Origin: Bin80 sp965116685
Lineage (GTDB): Bacteria; Bacteroidota; Rhodothermia; Rhodothermales; Bin80
Reading direction: 5' to 3'
Length of the DNA: 64,000 bases
Assembly: GCA_965116685.1 (NCBI GenBank)
Contig: OZ220707.1
Coordinates: 3,162,001-3,226,000 of the forward strand
The notes under the pieces were generated by a model, which searched no databases, was not told where the DNA came from, and worked only from the letters and a program-made list of their open reading frames with translations. Positions 17,540 to 25,762 of the stretch are shown in pieces. Numbering within the stretch: position 1 is the first letter of the stretch; every line of letters begins with the position of its first letter. The position numbers were made by a program, and so were the translations under genes.

Positions 17540-19109
17540 TTTCGCAGAGCATTGTCGAAAGATTGTCCAACGGTTCCTACTGACAGCAATTGTTGTTGAC
17601 GATGAACTTAATCTGTCCAAATCACCACCGCCACACGGCAAGCTAAAAACCCCGAATTCAAGCACTGCCACCTCAAAGGAGGAATCGGGGAACCAACAGC
17701 AACTACGATCCCTCAACGTTGATCAAATCACAGCGTCTTTTTCCCGTGAAGGCATGGTCTGCGGTGTCGTGTCGCCTCAGGAAGGGCATGATGATGTTCT
17801 TGCTAAGACTGTATCTCGTGCGGATATTATTATTCTGGATTGGAGACTGAGTCGAAAAACTGGGGAGACCGCTTTGCCATTATTAAAGCAGATTCTTTCG
17901 GAGGGTCCTCAATATCAACTTCGCCTGATTGCGATTTATACTGGAGAAAAAGATCCCGGGAAGATCCGTGAAGAGATAATGAGTAATATTGACGGATTCG
18001 AAACAAACGATCGCGATGCCTTTGAAGGTCATAGCTCCTACATGATTGATTTTGGTGCCTGTCGAATCGTATTATATCTAAAGGATGGTACACACACTGC
18101 AAGTGCGAACTCTGATCGCGTGGTGAGTGAGAAAGATTTACCAAGTCGACTCATTGGGGATTTTACCAGTAAAGTTGAGGGGCTCCTACCCAGTGTAGTT
18201 TTGACCGCGTTAACTGCGGTGCGAGAGAACGTTTATCGGGTTGTAGAGCGATTTGGATCAAGTCTTGACCCCGCATTCTTGGCACATCGGGCATGTCTAC
18301 CCCAGCCTCAAGAATCAGAACAACATATCGTGGAACAAATTGCCAGTGAGCTTCACGGTATCATGGACGATGCTATTATTACCGATTCCAGTCCAGCGGG
18401 AATTGAGGCGATTGAATATTGGTTCGTCGAGAAGTTCGTAAATGATACCGTGAATTTCAGTCCTACGGATGAGTATCCCGTAGAGAAGGTCTTGGACATG
18501 TTGAAACGCGGACTCGAAAATAGAAACGATCGTCTCTTGAATCCCAAAAAATTTGACATTTTATCTTCTGGATTCTCGAAGGGTGCAGAAAACAGTGAGG
18601 ATCTTGATCATCAACTTGCATCAGTGATGAATTTTCGGCAGGTATTGGACAAAAAACGAAGGCAACTAACAATGGGAACGATAATTCGTCGAACCGAATC
18701 AGAGAGCGAAGAATTCCTGATTTGCGTCACCCCAAAATGCGATAGCGTTCGACTGACAGAGCAAACATCTTTTCTATTTCTTTCGTTATCCAACCCAAAG
18801 CAGGGGACGGTTCAGATTGTTGTGCCAGTTGAAGAAAATAATTTTCGGCGTATGTCAATATTTATGGAACCTTCGGATTGGCGTATCATGGATTTCGAGC
18901 CAGATTCTGGGCAGCAATGCGTGCTCGCATGTTCAGACAATTTCGATCACATTTTCTTGTTCCAAGATGCCAAGGAACAAAAATATCAGTGGTTAGGGGA
19001 ACTAAAGCCAGAATTTGCACAGTCCATTGCCCAAATAATTGCAGGGAAAATGTCAAGGGTACCACTGAACCAGTCTGAATGGCTCAGACGATCTGAGAGA
19101 AAAGGATAA
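17532..19109 (+). CDS. atypical response-regulator receiver protein
   Basis: A 525-residue protein starting at the ATG within ATGAGTGA, overlapping the kinase stop; an in-frame codon at 17508 is less likely. The N-terminal receiver has the acidic pair in AIVVDDE (Asp23/24), the likely phospho-acceptor Asp103 in IIILDWRLS and the conserved Thr137 in AIYTGEKD. A ~45-residue insertion sits after the first strand, so it is an unusual receiver. The remaining ~350 residues (from about LPSRLIGDFTSKVEGLLP) match no DNA-binding or nuclease fold I recognise; they may be the effector or a binding domain. Close coupling implies that the upstream HEF kinase phosphorylates it. A terminator-like hairpin follows at 19141. 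Confidence 0.8.
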   Translation: MSDFAEHCRKIVQRFLLTAIVVDDELNLSKSPPPHGKLKTPNSSTATSKEESGNQQQLRSLNVDQITASFSREGMVCGVVSPQEGHDDVLAKTVSRADIIILDWRLSRKTGETALPLLKQILSEGPQYQLRLIAIYTGEKDPGKIREEIMSNIDGFETNDRDAFEGHSSYMIDFGACRIVLYLKDGTHTASANSDRVVSEKDLPSRLIGDFTSKVEGLLPSVVLTALTAVRENVYRVVERFGSSLDPAFLAHRACLPQPQESEQHIVEQIASELHGIMDDAIITDSSPAGIEAIEYWFVEKFVNDTVNFSPTDEYPVEKVLDMLKRGLENRNDRLLNPKKFDILSSGFSKGAENSEDLDHQLASVMNFRQVLDKKRRQLTMGTIIRRTESESEEFLICVTPKCDSVRLTEQTSFLFLSLSNPKQGTVQIVVPVEENNFRRMSIFMEPSDWRIMDFEPDSGQQCVLACSDNFDHIFLFQDAKEQKYQWLGELKPEFAQSIAQIIAGKMSRVPLNQSEWLRRSERKG

Positions 19110-19140
19110 ACCGAGCTATCAATACAAACCCTTATAAAAT

Positions 19141-19184
19141 GGGGTAAATCATTTAACTACCGTTACTATTTACCCCGGATTTTA
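19141..19184 (+). terminator. terminator-like hairpin ending the methyltransferase-kinase-receiver operon
   Basis: GGGGTAAAT (19141-19149) pairs perfectly with ATTTACCCC (19168-19176) across an 18-base loop and is followed by a T-rich GGATTTTATT. It lies 31 bases after the receiver gene stop. Confidence 0.55.
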
Positions 19185-19198
19185 TTGCGTTGAAGCTC

Positions 19199-19515
19199 AA
19201 TTAATTTGCTTCTTTGATACCAAGAAGATCAAGTTTTTCGGCTCCCGATTATTCCTGTATTTGGCACGGAAATACAATCTCTCCCGTAACGTACCGGACC
19301 AGTCAAGTCTTGCATATGTTTTCCCCGATCAGATATTACGGGATCCTGTACTCAACAAATCCAGGGGCTCGCTATGCGACGGTGACGGATGAATCAAGGT
19401 AGACATCCTGAATTGCGTTCAAAATGTCAACGCCATCCTCCATCGGACGCTGGAATGCCTTGCGACCAGAAATCAATCCCATGCCGCCAGCACGCTTGTT
19501 GATCACGGCAGTCTT
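19199..19515. repeat. 317-bp direct repeat, left copy (long target duplication with 3' end of aldolase gene)
   Basis: Identical, as far as I can read, to 21448-21764. The segment includes the last ~145 bases of the aldolase gene (minus strand, up to 19515) and its downstream region. The two copies exactly abut the IS1634-type element, so I read it as an unusually long target-site duplication. Confidence 0.85.
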
Positions 19516-19611
19516 CCTGACTTTGACGGTTTCGATTTTTCCAGGTACAAAACCACTGTTTCCGTGCTTTCTGGGAGGTTTTTTTTTGGCCTTCCTGTGT
19601 AGTGTTCAGTC

Positions 19612-19642
19612 TTGCTTTTTAATTGTATTTTTCGTATCTTTG
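19612..19642 (+). promoter_or_regulatory. Bacteroidota-type promoter of the transposase
   Basis: TTG at 19612, a 20-base spacer, then TATCTTTG at 19635-19642, fitting the -33 TTG / -7 TAnnTTTG consensus. The transposase ATG follows at 19665. Confidence 0.5.
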
Positions 19643-19664
19643 TAATTCACCAACCAACTGTGTC

Positions 19665-21323
19665 ATGTGGGTCCGAGAACTCAAACGAAAAACCACGAAA
19701 AACATCTCTGTCCAGATTGTTGAGAGCTACCGTAATAAGGAAAGAAAGCCGCGGGTTCGTATCGTCCGACACATGGGAAGCGTTCACCCGGATGCAGTGG
19801 ACGGTCTGGTTAAAATTGCCTATCTGGAATTAGCTCGGATCCAAGAAGACCTGCAACCCTCCTTATTTCCTGCAGAGTCTTATGTAGACGAGGTGGTGGC
19901 TGCCCGCAGAAAAAAACGGGAGTCGAAGGCACTGGTGATCAAAGATGCACGGAAGCTGGAGGAAATACGGCGCATCTGTCTGGGCTTTCACGAGGTCATG
20001 GGGGCCCTGTATCACCAGATGCGGTTTACAGAGGTCTTTGATCGCCGTCAGAAGATGTCTCGTCGTCTGTTCAAGCAAGCGGTTTTACTTCGTCTGGCTG
20101 CACCTGGGGATAGTAAACTGGCCCATGCACGACAGATGTCCAAGGATGCGGGGGTGGACGTTCCGGTGGAGAAGTTCTATCGGATGATGGATGCCGTCAC
20201 GGACGACCGAATTGAACAGATGAAGCAGCTGGTCTCCAACGAGACGCTCGGCATGCTTGGCGGGAAACTGAAGGTGCTATTTTTTGATGTGACGACATTG
20301 AGCTTTGCCAGTGAGTTGCCGGATGAGCTACGCAAGAAAGGGTTTAGCAAGGATGGGAAGCCCAAAAAGGTTCAGTTGGTCTTGGCATTGATCCAAACCC
20401 AAGAAGGGCTTCCGGTCACGTACGAACTCTTTCCCGGCAATACCACCGATGTAAAGACGCTTGAACCGGCGATGACGCGCCTCAAAGAATGTTTTGATTT
20501 GGATCGGATGATTGTCGTTGCCGATTCAGGGATGTTGAGCAAGGAGAATTTAGCGTTGTTGCAAAGTCTGGGCTGTGACTATATCGTGGCTGCACGTTTA
20601 CGGTCATTAAATCAACTCCACACCAAGACGATTCTCGGGGCACAGTCTTGGAAGGTTTTAACGACGGGTCGTAAGGTTACCGAACACAAACTTGGTGGTC
20701 GACGCTTGATTTTGCGCTATTGTCCAAAGAAGGCAGCTCGGGATGTACATTCACGGGAGAAGGCAATTGAGAAGGTGAAGAATCGTTTGAAACAGGGGGT
20801 CAAGGGCACCGGCAGAAGTGGTCGATTTCTGAAGGTGAAGCAGGATGGAGTGAGCTTAGATCAAGCAGCGATTGTTCGGGATGAGAAGTTTGATGGGCTG
20901 CATGGGGTCTGGACGAGTCTGGAGGATCTGACTCCAGAACAAGTCTATCAACATTATGGAGAGTTATGGCGAATTGAAGAAGGTTTTCGTGTGATGAAAC
21001 ACACCATGGCGATCCGGCCCATCTTTCACTGGGTCGAGCGTCGGGTGCGTGCCCATATTGCAATCTGTTTTGTTGCATTTGCCCTGTTACGGATCTTCCG
21101 ACACCGATATAATGCGAGGTTTGGTTCAAAACATCGCCTGAGTGAAGGGCAGATTTTAGCAGAACTTGGTGCGGTGGAAACCTCCATGATTTGTGATCGA
21201 GGCAATCGGGCAGAATACCTTCTTCCATCGAAGGTTACCGAAACGAGCGGGCGCCTATACCAGACAGTCGGTCTGACGATACAGCGCCAGACCGTACTGT
21301 TCAAAGAGGGGACGACCTCCTAA
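19665..21323 (+). CDS. IS1634-type transposase
   Basis: A 552-residue DDE transposase of the IS1634 group; ATG 19665 (MWVRELKRKT) is chosen because the family begins with this basic beta-strand and the promoter box lies upstream. Catalytic blocks: LKVLFFDVTTLSF (first Asp), RMIVVADSGMLSKENLALL (second Asp), and the YREK-like YGELWRIEEGFRVMKHTM (Glu), followed by HIAICFVAFALLR. All are intact and the length is normal, so activity is plausible. Confidence 0.9.
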   Translation: MWVRELKRKTTKNISVQIVESYRNKERKPRVRIVRHMGSVHPDAVDGLVKIAYLELARIQEDLQPSLFPAESYVDEVVAARRKKRESKALVIKDARKLEEIRRICLGFHEVMGALYHQMRFTEVFDRRQKMSRRLFKQAVLLRLAAPGDSKLAHARQMSKDAGVDVPVEKFYRMMDAVTDDRIEQMKQLVSNETLGMLGGKLKVLFFDVTTLSFASELPDELRKKGFSKDGKPKKVQLVLALIQTQEGLPVTYELFPGNTTDVKTLEPAMTRLKECFDLDRMIVVADSGMLSKENLALLQSLGCDYIVAARLRSLNQLHTKTILGAQSWKVLTTGRKVTEHKLGGRRLILRYCPKKAARDVHSREKAIEKVKNRLKQGVKGTGRSGRFLKVKQDGVSLDQAAIVRDEKFDGLHGVWTSLEDLTPEQVYQHYGELWRIEEGFRVMKHTMAIRPIFHWVERRVRAHIAICFVAFALLRIFRHRYNARFGSKHRLSEGQILAELGAVETSMICDRGNRAEYLLPSKVTETSGRLYQTVGLTIQRQTVLFKEGTTS

Positions 21324-21447
21324 ATCAAGCGTCCCATTCGGTCTCGATCTTCATCATTCCGCCCTGAAAAGGGGGATTGGTAGTGTTCAGTTTTCCCGGA
21401 AATCCCACTCCAGAACCCCTGTGACGGAGGTAACCGTCGAAGTCAAG

Positions 21448-21764
21448 AATTAATTTGCTTCTTTGATACCAAGAAGATCAAGTTTTTCGGCTCCCGATTA
21501 TTCCTGTATTTGGCACGGAAATACAATCTCTCCCGTAACGTACCGGACCAGTCAAGTCTTGCATATGTTTTCCCCGATCAGATATTACGGGATCCTGTAC
21601 TCAACAAATCCAGGGGCTCGCTATGCGACGGTGACGGATGAATCAAGGTAGACATCCTGAATTGCGTTCAAAATGTCAACGCCATCCTCCATCGGACGCT
21701 GGAATGCCTTGCGACCAGAAATCAATCCCATGCCGCCAGCACGCTTGTTGATCACGGCAGTCTT
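21448..21764. repeat. 317-bp direct repeat, right copy
   Basis: The copy that belongs to the intact aldolase locus. It runs from the non-coding region downstream of the gene into its last ~145 coding bases. Confidence 0.85.
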
Positions 21765-22700
21765 GACGGCCTGCTGTAAATCGTTCGATCCAGATGCACC
21801 GCCTGAATTGATCAGCCCGCAACGCCCCATATAGCAATTGGCGACCTGGTAACGGGTAAGATCAATCGGATGGTCACTGGCCAGCTTTGTGTAAATCCGT
21901 TCATCAAATTTGCCGTAACTGGAGCCGCCGTAATTCAATGCAGCGTACCCTCCATTTGAGGTGGGTTGTTTTTGCTTAATAATATCGGCTTCAATGGTCA
22001 CGCCCAGATGATTAGCCTGACCGGTAAGGTCGGCGGATGCTTCGTGGTTCACACCATCAATCTTGAAAGCACTGTTGCGCACATAACACCATAGAATGGT
22101 CAGCATCCCAAGCTCATGTGCAAAGGCAAAGGCTTCGGTCACTTCCTGCAATTGCCGGTTGGAATTCTCGGATCCAAAATAAATGGTAGCTCCCACACCA
22201 ATACAACCCATATCCCATGCATTCTGAATGCTCGCAAAAGGGATCTGATCGTGTGAGTTGGGGTAACTCAGCAGTTCGTTATGGTTGAACTTCAGGATGA
22301 AGGGAATCTTATGCGCGTATTTACGTGCCACGGCCCCCAAGACACCATACGTCGAAGCCACACCGTTGCATCCCCCTTCCATGGCCAGTCGGACAATGTT
22401 TTCGGGATCAAAATACATCGGATTTTTCGCAAAAGAAGCACCTGCGGAATGCTCAATTCCTTGGTCAACCGGAAGAATGGATACGTAACCCGTCCCAGAC
22501 AAGCGCCCGGAGTTAAACAGGGTATGAAGTGAGCGGAGTACACGAGGATTCCGGTCTGAGCCTGCCCAGACTTCGTTAACAAAGTCAGGTCCTGGTAGAT
22601 GCAGGTTCTCATGCGGGATCGTGGTGCACTTGTGGGTTAAAAGATTTTCGGCTGAATCCTCAAGGATATCAGCGATGTTTATATTTTGCACTTCAGCCAT
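21621..22700 (-). CDS. fbaB: class I fructose-bisphosphate aldolase
   Basis: About 359 residues from the ATG at 22700 (MAEVQNINIADIL). An upstream in-frame start at 22751 would add a non-conserved 17-residue leader. The protein belongs to the DhnA/FbaB class I family, which uses a Schiff-base lysine rather than zinc. Recognisable segments are ILPVDQGIEHSAGASF, CNGVASTYGVLG, IPFILKFNHNELL, GATIYFGSEN and NKRAGGMGLISGRKAFQRP near the C-terminus. Role: cleavage or condensation of fructose-1,6-bisphosphate in glycolysis and gluconeogenesis. The extreme 3' end is duplicated beyond the IS1634 element, but this copy is complete. Confidence 0.88.
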   Translation of the reverse strand: MAEVQNINIADILEDSAENLLTHKCTTIPHENLHLPGPDFVNEVWAGSDRNPRVLRSLHTLFNSGRLSGTGYVSILPVDQGIEHSAGASFAKNPMYFDPENIVRLAMEGGCNGVASTYGVLGAVARKYAHKIPFILKFNHNELLSYPNSHDQIPFASIQNAWDMGCIGVGATIYFGSENSNRQLQEVTEAFAFAHELGMLTILWCYVRNSAFKIDGVNHEASADLTGQANHLGVTIEADIIKQKQPTSNGGYAALNYGGSSYGKFDERIYTKLASDHPIDLTRYQVANCYMGRCGLINSGGASGSNDLQQAVKTAVINKRAGGMGLISGRKAFQRPMEDGVDILNAIQDVYLDSSVTVA

Positions 22701-22781
22701 TGGGAGAAAATTGATTGAATTCGAATTTAAGGTACAGAGTGATTGAATCACCCACTAAAAGGGTTTTACGCCTCAAATGCA

Positions 22782-23822
22782 TTAATTATTCTGTAGGTGG
22801 AGTTCGCTGGGCAGGCTTGAGGGATCCGTCATCCAATTTTCAAGGTTTCTCCCGATATATGATCCAAATAATAACCCCTTTGATCCCAGCCCAGTCAGTA
22901 CCCAGATATTGCTGGTCAGTGGGCCGACCATCGGGAGTCTCGTTCCGGGAACTCCAACTCGGATCCCTGCAGATGCACTTAAAACTTTTGCGGATGCCAC
23001 GGAGGGGATCATCCGTTGGGTTAGAGCAAGGATTTTTGCAATCCCCTCTTCGGTCGGTTCCAGATCGTGTGGTGCGTGTTCATAGGTGGTTCCGAGAATC
23101 ACGCTATTCTTGATTGGAACCGCGTAACCGTATCCACTGACCGGAAGCGGAATCTCGGCGGGGAGGGATACATGTACCACCTGCCCCTTGGTGCAATGAA
23201 GATTCAGGTTCCTCAGCTCGGGGATGGATTGATATCCAGCTCCGACTGCGAGAATCAGCTTTTTTGTTCTCAGGGATCTATCCGAGTCCAGTATTACAGT
23301 GACGTCCGAACCGTGGTCTTTCCAACCGGCGAGGTGATCATGGATCACCGTGCAGCGGGGGATCAGTGAGGTAATCAGACTGTTCAGCATTTGCGGTATA
23401 TCCGCCACACCTCCCTTTGTGATTGCTGCACCGAGTGGAGCGGTGATAGATGGATACATCTCATCCACCTGGTCAGGTGGGAGCCAGATAAATGAGTCAG
23501 GTTTTTCCAGGGAAATTGTGCGAAAAAGCGAAGCTTGAACCTCGTTGAGGGCAGGGCGCAGGATGCCACATGGATTATAGGTCTCAAGTGCTTCTGCGCG
23601 GGATAGGGTGTGCAGAAAATCCTCATATGCAACATCTGCATTCCAGAATCCTCCCATCCGCTGTCCAGCAAATGGGTTGACCAGCCCCGCAGCAATTGTA
23701 GAGGCCGCCGGAGCAGTTCCCGAGAGTAGGGCGACCCTTTTCGAGTCGGACAAATGCAATGCTGCACAGGTGCCGCCTAATCCGGCACCGGCGATGATGA
23801 TATCAAGCGTTGAATCCTGCAC
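22782..23822 (-). CDS. FAD-dependent oxidoreductase, DAO family
   Basis: A 346-residue protein starting with GTG (no ATG precedes the dinucleotide fold). The N-terminal Rossmann motif is IIIAGAGLGGTCAALHL. Then come AAGLVNPFAGQRM, typical of DAO-fold enzymes, a substrate domain, and the C-terminal FAD-closing GIRVGVPGTRLPMVGPL and WVLTGLGSKGLLFG. This layout resembles glycine oxidase/ThiO and the MnmC C-terminal domain (amine oxidation). The true substrate cannot be assigned. It lies 81 bases upstream of the aldolase on the same strand. Confidence 0.75.
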   Translation of the reverse strand: MQDSTLDIIIAGAGLGGTCAALHLSDSKRVALLSGTAPAASTIAAGLVNPFAGQRMGGFWNADVAYEDFLHTLSRAEALETYNPCGILRPALNEVQASLFRTISLEKPDSFIWLPPDQVDEMYPSITAPLGAAITKGGVADIPQMLNSLITSLIPRCTVIHDHLAGWKDHGSDVTVILDSDRSLRTKKLILAVGAGYQSIPELRNLNLHCTKGQVVHVSLPAEIPLPVSGYGYAVPIKNSVILGTTYEHAPHDLEPTEEGIAKILALTQRMIPSVASAKVLSASAGIRVGVPGTRLPMVGPLTSNIWVLTGLGSKGLLFGSYIGRNLENWMTDPSSLPSELHLQNN

Positions 23823-23874
23823 AGGCCTTTACTGGAACAGCTTTATAACGTCAGGGTAGCAAGGGGCAGTTGTA

Positions 23875-23951
<77 letters not shown>

Positions 23952-23957
23952 CTATCG

Positions 23958-24002
23958 AAAACGCCCAGAAAACATTGAAAACAATAATTCTGGAGCGTTT
24001 TT
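23958..24002 (+). terminator. terminator after tRNA-Arg
   Basis: AAAACGCCCAGAA pairs with TTCTGGAGCGTTTT, with one bulge, and ends in T5. It starts 6 bases after the tRNA. Confidence 0.7.
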
Positions 24003-24450
24003 CTGTTTGTGTCGGTTCGGTCATATTTGCAACATTTTACAAGTAATCGCGAGAATGTATGCCCCACGGAGCTAAATACCCCGTCGCCGTTCACATCTTG
24101 GCCCAGTTTTTCGCATAGATTGCGGTTCTTGGACCGTACCGTTTCTAGTATCTCGCGCGGTTCCACGACATCATCTTTCCGAGAAGTTGGGCCGTAGCCA
24201 AAACATTTTTTCATCTTCTCTGGGGTACTCCCGGTCCAACCATGTTCCGCTCGAGAAGCAGGCGTACGAGTTCGTGGCCGATGTGGTCCCGGTAATAGAT
24301 AGCATTGGCTGCCAACTCAGAGGTGGAACACGCAGTGCCTGCAGGGGGTTCATGATCGCCGGGCCAAAAATTGCCCGTATTGCCCGCATACTACAACGGC
24401 ATCACCCCCTATCAAAACGCATACTATACGCTCCAAACGAGGATATAAAG
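24003..24450. other. non-coding start of the tRNA-linked insertion
   Basis: No supported gene. On the minus strand at about 24250-24350 a coding-like stretch (ANAIYYRDHIGHELVRLLLE) stands alone without a start or a continuing frame. It is probably the tail of a lost gene carried in with the insert. GC content rises through this stretch into the sugar dehydrogenase. Confidence 0.4.
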
Positions 24451-25614
24451 ATGATACGTAAGGCTCTTGTCTTCATGGTCATGGGGTTCATTCTGTCCAG
24501 TACACTGCCAGCCTCTGGCCAGGCACCAGTCCTGCGGTCTGCCTACCACGACTACCGCGTTGTCACGGTGACCCAAGGTCTCGAACGCCCTTGGTCTATC
24601 GCTTTTCTGCTCGGGGGCGACATGTTGGTCACTGAACTCCCGGGGCGACTCCGGATCGTTCGGGAGGGAAGGCTACTGGAGGAGCCGGTGGCCGGGGTCC
24701 CCGAGGTCTTGGCCCAAGGCCAGGGCGGGCTGCTTGATGTGGTTCCGCATCCAGATTTTGCGTCGAACCGCCTGATCTATCTCAGTTACTCAAAGCCCTT
24801 GGCTGACAGCGAAGGGGCGACGACGGCCGTCGTGCGAGGCCGGTTCGAAAACGACCGCCTCACCGAGGTCGAGCAGATTTTTGAGGCAGACTCGAGGGGA
24901 CGGGGGCACTACGGTTCTCGCCTGGCCTTCGACGGGAATGGTTACCTGTTTATCACTGTAGGAGATCGCCAGATACCGCCTCGGGGAGACCTGGAGGCTC
25001 ACCCGGCGCAAGACCTCTCCAATCACCATGGCACGGTCATCCGCATCTACGATGACGGGCGCATCCCTACAGACAACCCCTTTGTTGGCGAAGCTGGGGC
25101 ACAACCGGAGATCTGGAGCTACGGGCATCGGAACGCACAGGGGCTGGCGATCCATCCAGAAACGGGTGACCTCTGGATCAATGAGCACGGTCCCCAAGGC
25201 GGCGATGAACTCAACCTGATACGCCCTAGTCTCAACTACGGGTGGCCCGTAGTGGGGTACGGGGTGAACTACCGCAGCGGCACGGCTATCCACGAAGGAA
25301 TCCACCGCGAAGGGATGGAACCACCCGTACATTTTTGGGTGCCGTCGATCGCTACCTCGGGGTTGTTGGTATATACCGGGGACCGTTTTCCCGCGTGGCG
25401 TGGCAACCTCTTCGTGGGTGGCCTGTCGGGTCAACAACTGGCGCGTCTGACCCTCAATGGCCAGGAGGTTGAGCAAGAAGAGATACTGCACTTTGGCAGA
25501 GGCCGCATCCGCGATGTTCGCCAGGGACCGGATGGCTACATCTACCTAGCTATTGATGACCGGCAGGGGGGCTTGATACCAGTGGTGAAGTTAGAACCTG
25601 CAGACGCGCACTGA
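24451..25614 (+). CDS. PQQ-type (soluble aldose) sugar dehydrogenase, secreted
   Basis: 387 residues from the ATG at 24451, preceded by a GAGG Shine-Dalgarno; longer in-frame starts upstream would precede the signal peptide. N-terminus is MIRKALVFMVMGFILSS, ending ASGQ-A, a typical signal peptide to the periplasm. The GSDH/YliI six-bladed propeller follows: LERPWSIAFLLGG, GQGGLLDVVPHPDF, WSYGHRNAQGLAIHP, WINEHGPQGGDELNLI and LNYGWPVVGYG, which match the quinoprotein family. It would oxidise an unidentified sugar using PQQ; no PQQ synthesis genes are in the window. The GC content is clearly above its neighbours and it lies between tRNA-Arg and a copy of the tRNA 3' half, which points to horizontal acquisition. 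Confidence 0.88.
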   Translation: MIRKALVFMVMGFILSSTLPASGQAPVLRSAYHDYRVVTVTQGLERPWSIAFLLGGDMLVTELPGRLRIVREGRLLEEPVAGVPEVLAQGQGGLLDVVPHPDFASNRLIYLSYSKPLADSEGATTAVVRGRFENDRLTEVEQIFEADSRGRGHYGSRLAFDGNGYLFITVGDRQIPPRGDLEAHPAQDLSNHHGTVIRIYDDGRIPTDNPFVGEAGAQPEIWSYGHRNAQGLAIHPETGDLWINEHGPQGGDELNLIRPSLNYGWPVVGYGVNYRSGTAIHEGIHREGMEPPVHFWVPSIATSGLLVYTGDRFPAWRGNLFVGGLSGQQLARLTLNGQEVEQEEILHFGRGRIRDVRQGPDGYIYLAIDDRQGGLIPVVKLEPADAH

Positions 25615-25672
25615 TCTTGAAGGGAATATCGGGGTCGTCCAAGGTAGTTTACCGACTGGTCTCTCTCGGCGC

Positions 25673-25719
25673 CTGACTACGGATCAGAAGGTCGGGGATT
25701 TGAATCCTCCCGGGCATAC
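25673..25719 (+). repeat. duplicated 3' half of tRNA-Arg (attachment-site-like)
   Basis: 47 bases matching 23906-23952 with 2 differences, both in the T-arm (GGGGattTGAAT for GGGGgttCGAAT). It covers the anticodon arm, T-arm, acceptor 3' strand and the AC after it. Direct orientation. Confidence 0.85.
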
Positions 25720-25762
25720 AGAATCAACCTCCAGGATTCCGAGGCTTCGTCATATCCATGGC

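Larger units (their letters stand above)
19516..21447 (+). mobile_element. IS1634-type element (IS4 superfamily)
   Basis: 1932 bp between the two copies of the 317-bp repeat. Terminal inverted repeats are CCTGACTTTGACGGTTT on the left and CTTGACTTCGACGGTTA (inverted) on the right, 14 of 17 matching. One transposase gene fills it. It is inserted next to, and duplicates, the 3' end of the aldolase gene, leaving that gene complete. Confidence 0.85.

Noticed and set aside
19214..19402. Identical 62-codon frames at 19214 and 21463
   Set aside because: They are part of the 317-bp duplicated segment downstream of the aldolase and have no protein features.
24003..24450. A minus-strand gene fragment (ANAIYYRDHIGHELVRLL) upstream of the sugar dehydrogenase
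   Set aside because: The coding-like stretch is short, lacks a start and hits stops on both sides in its frame; mentioned only as possible debris.
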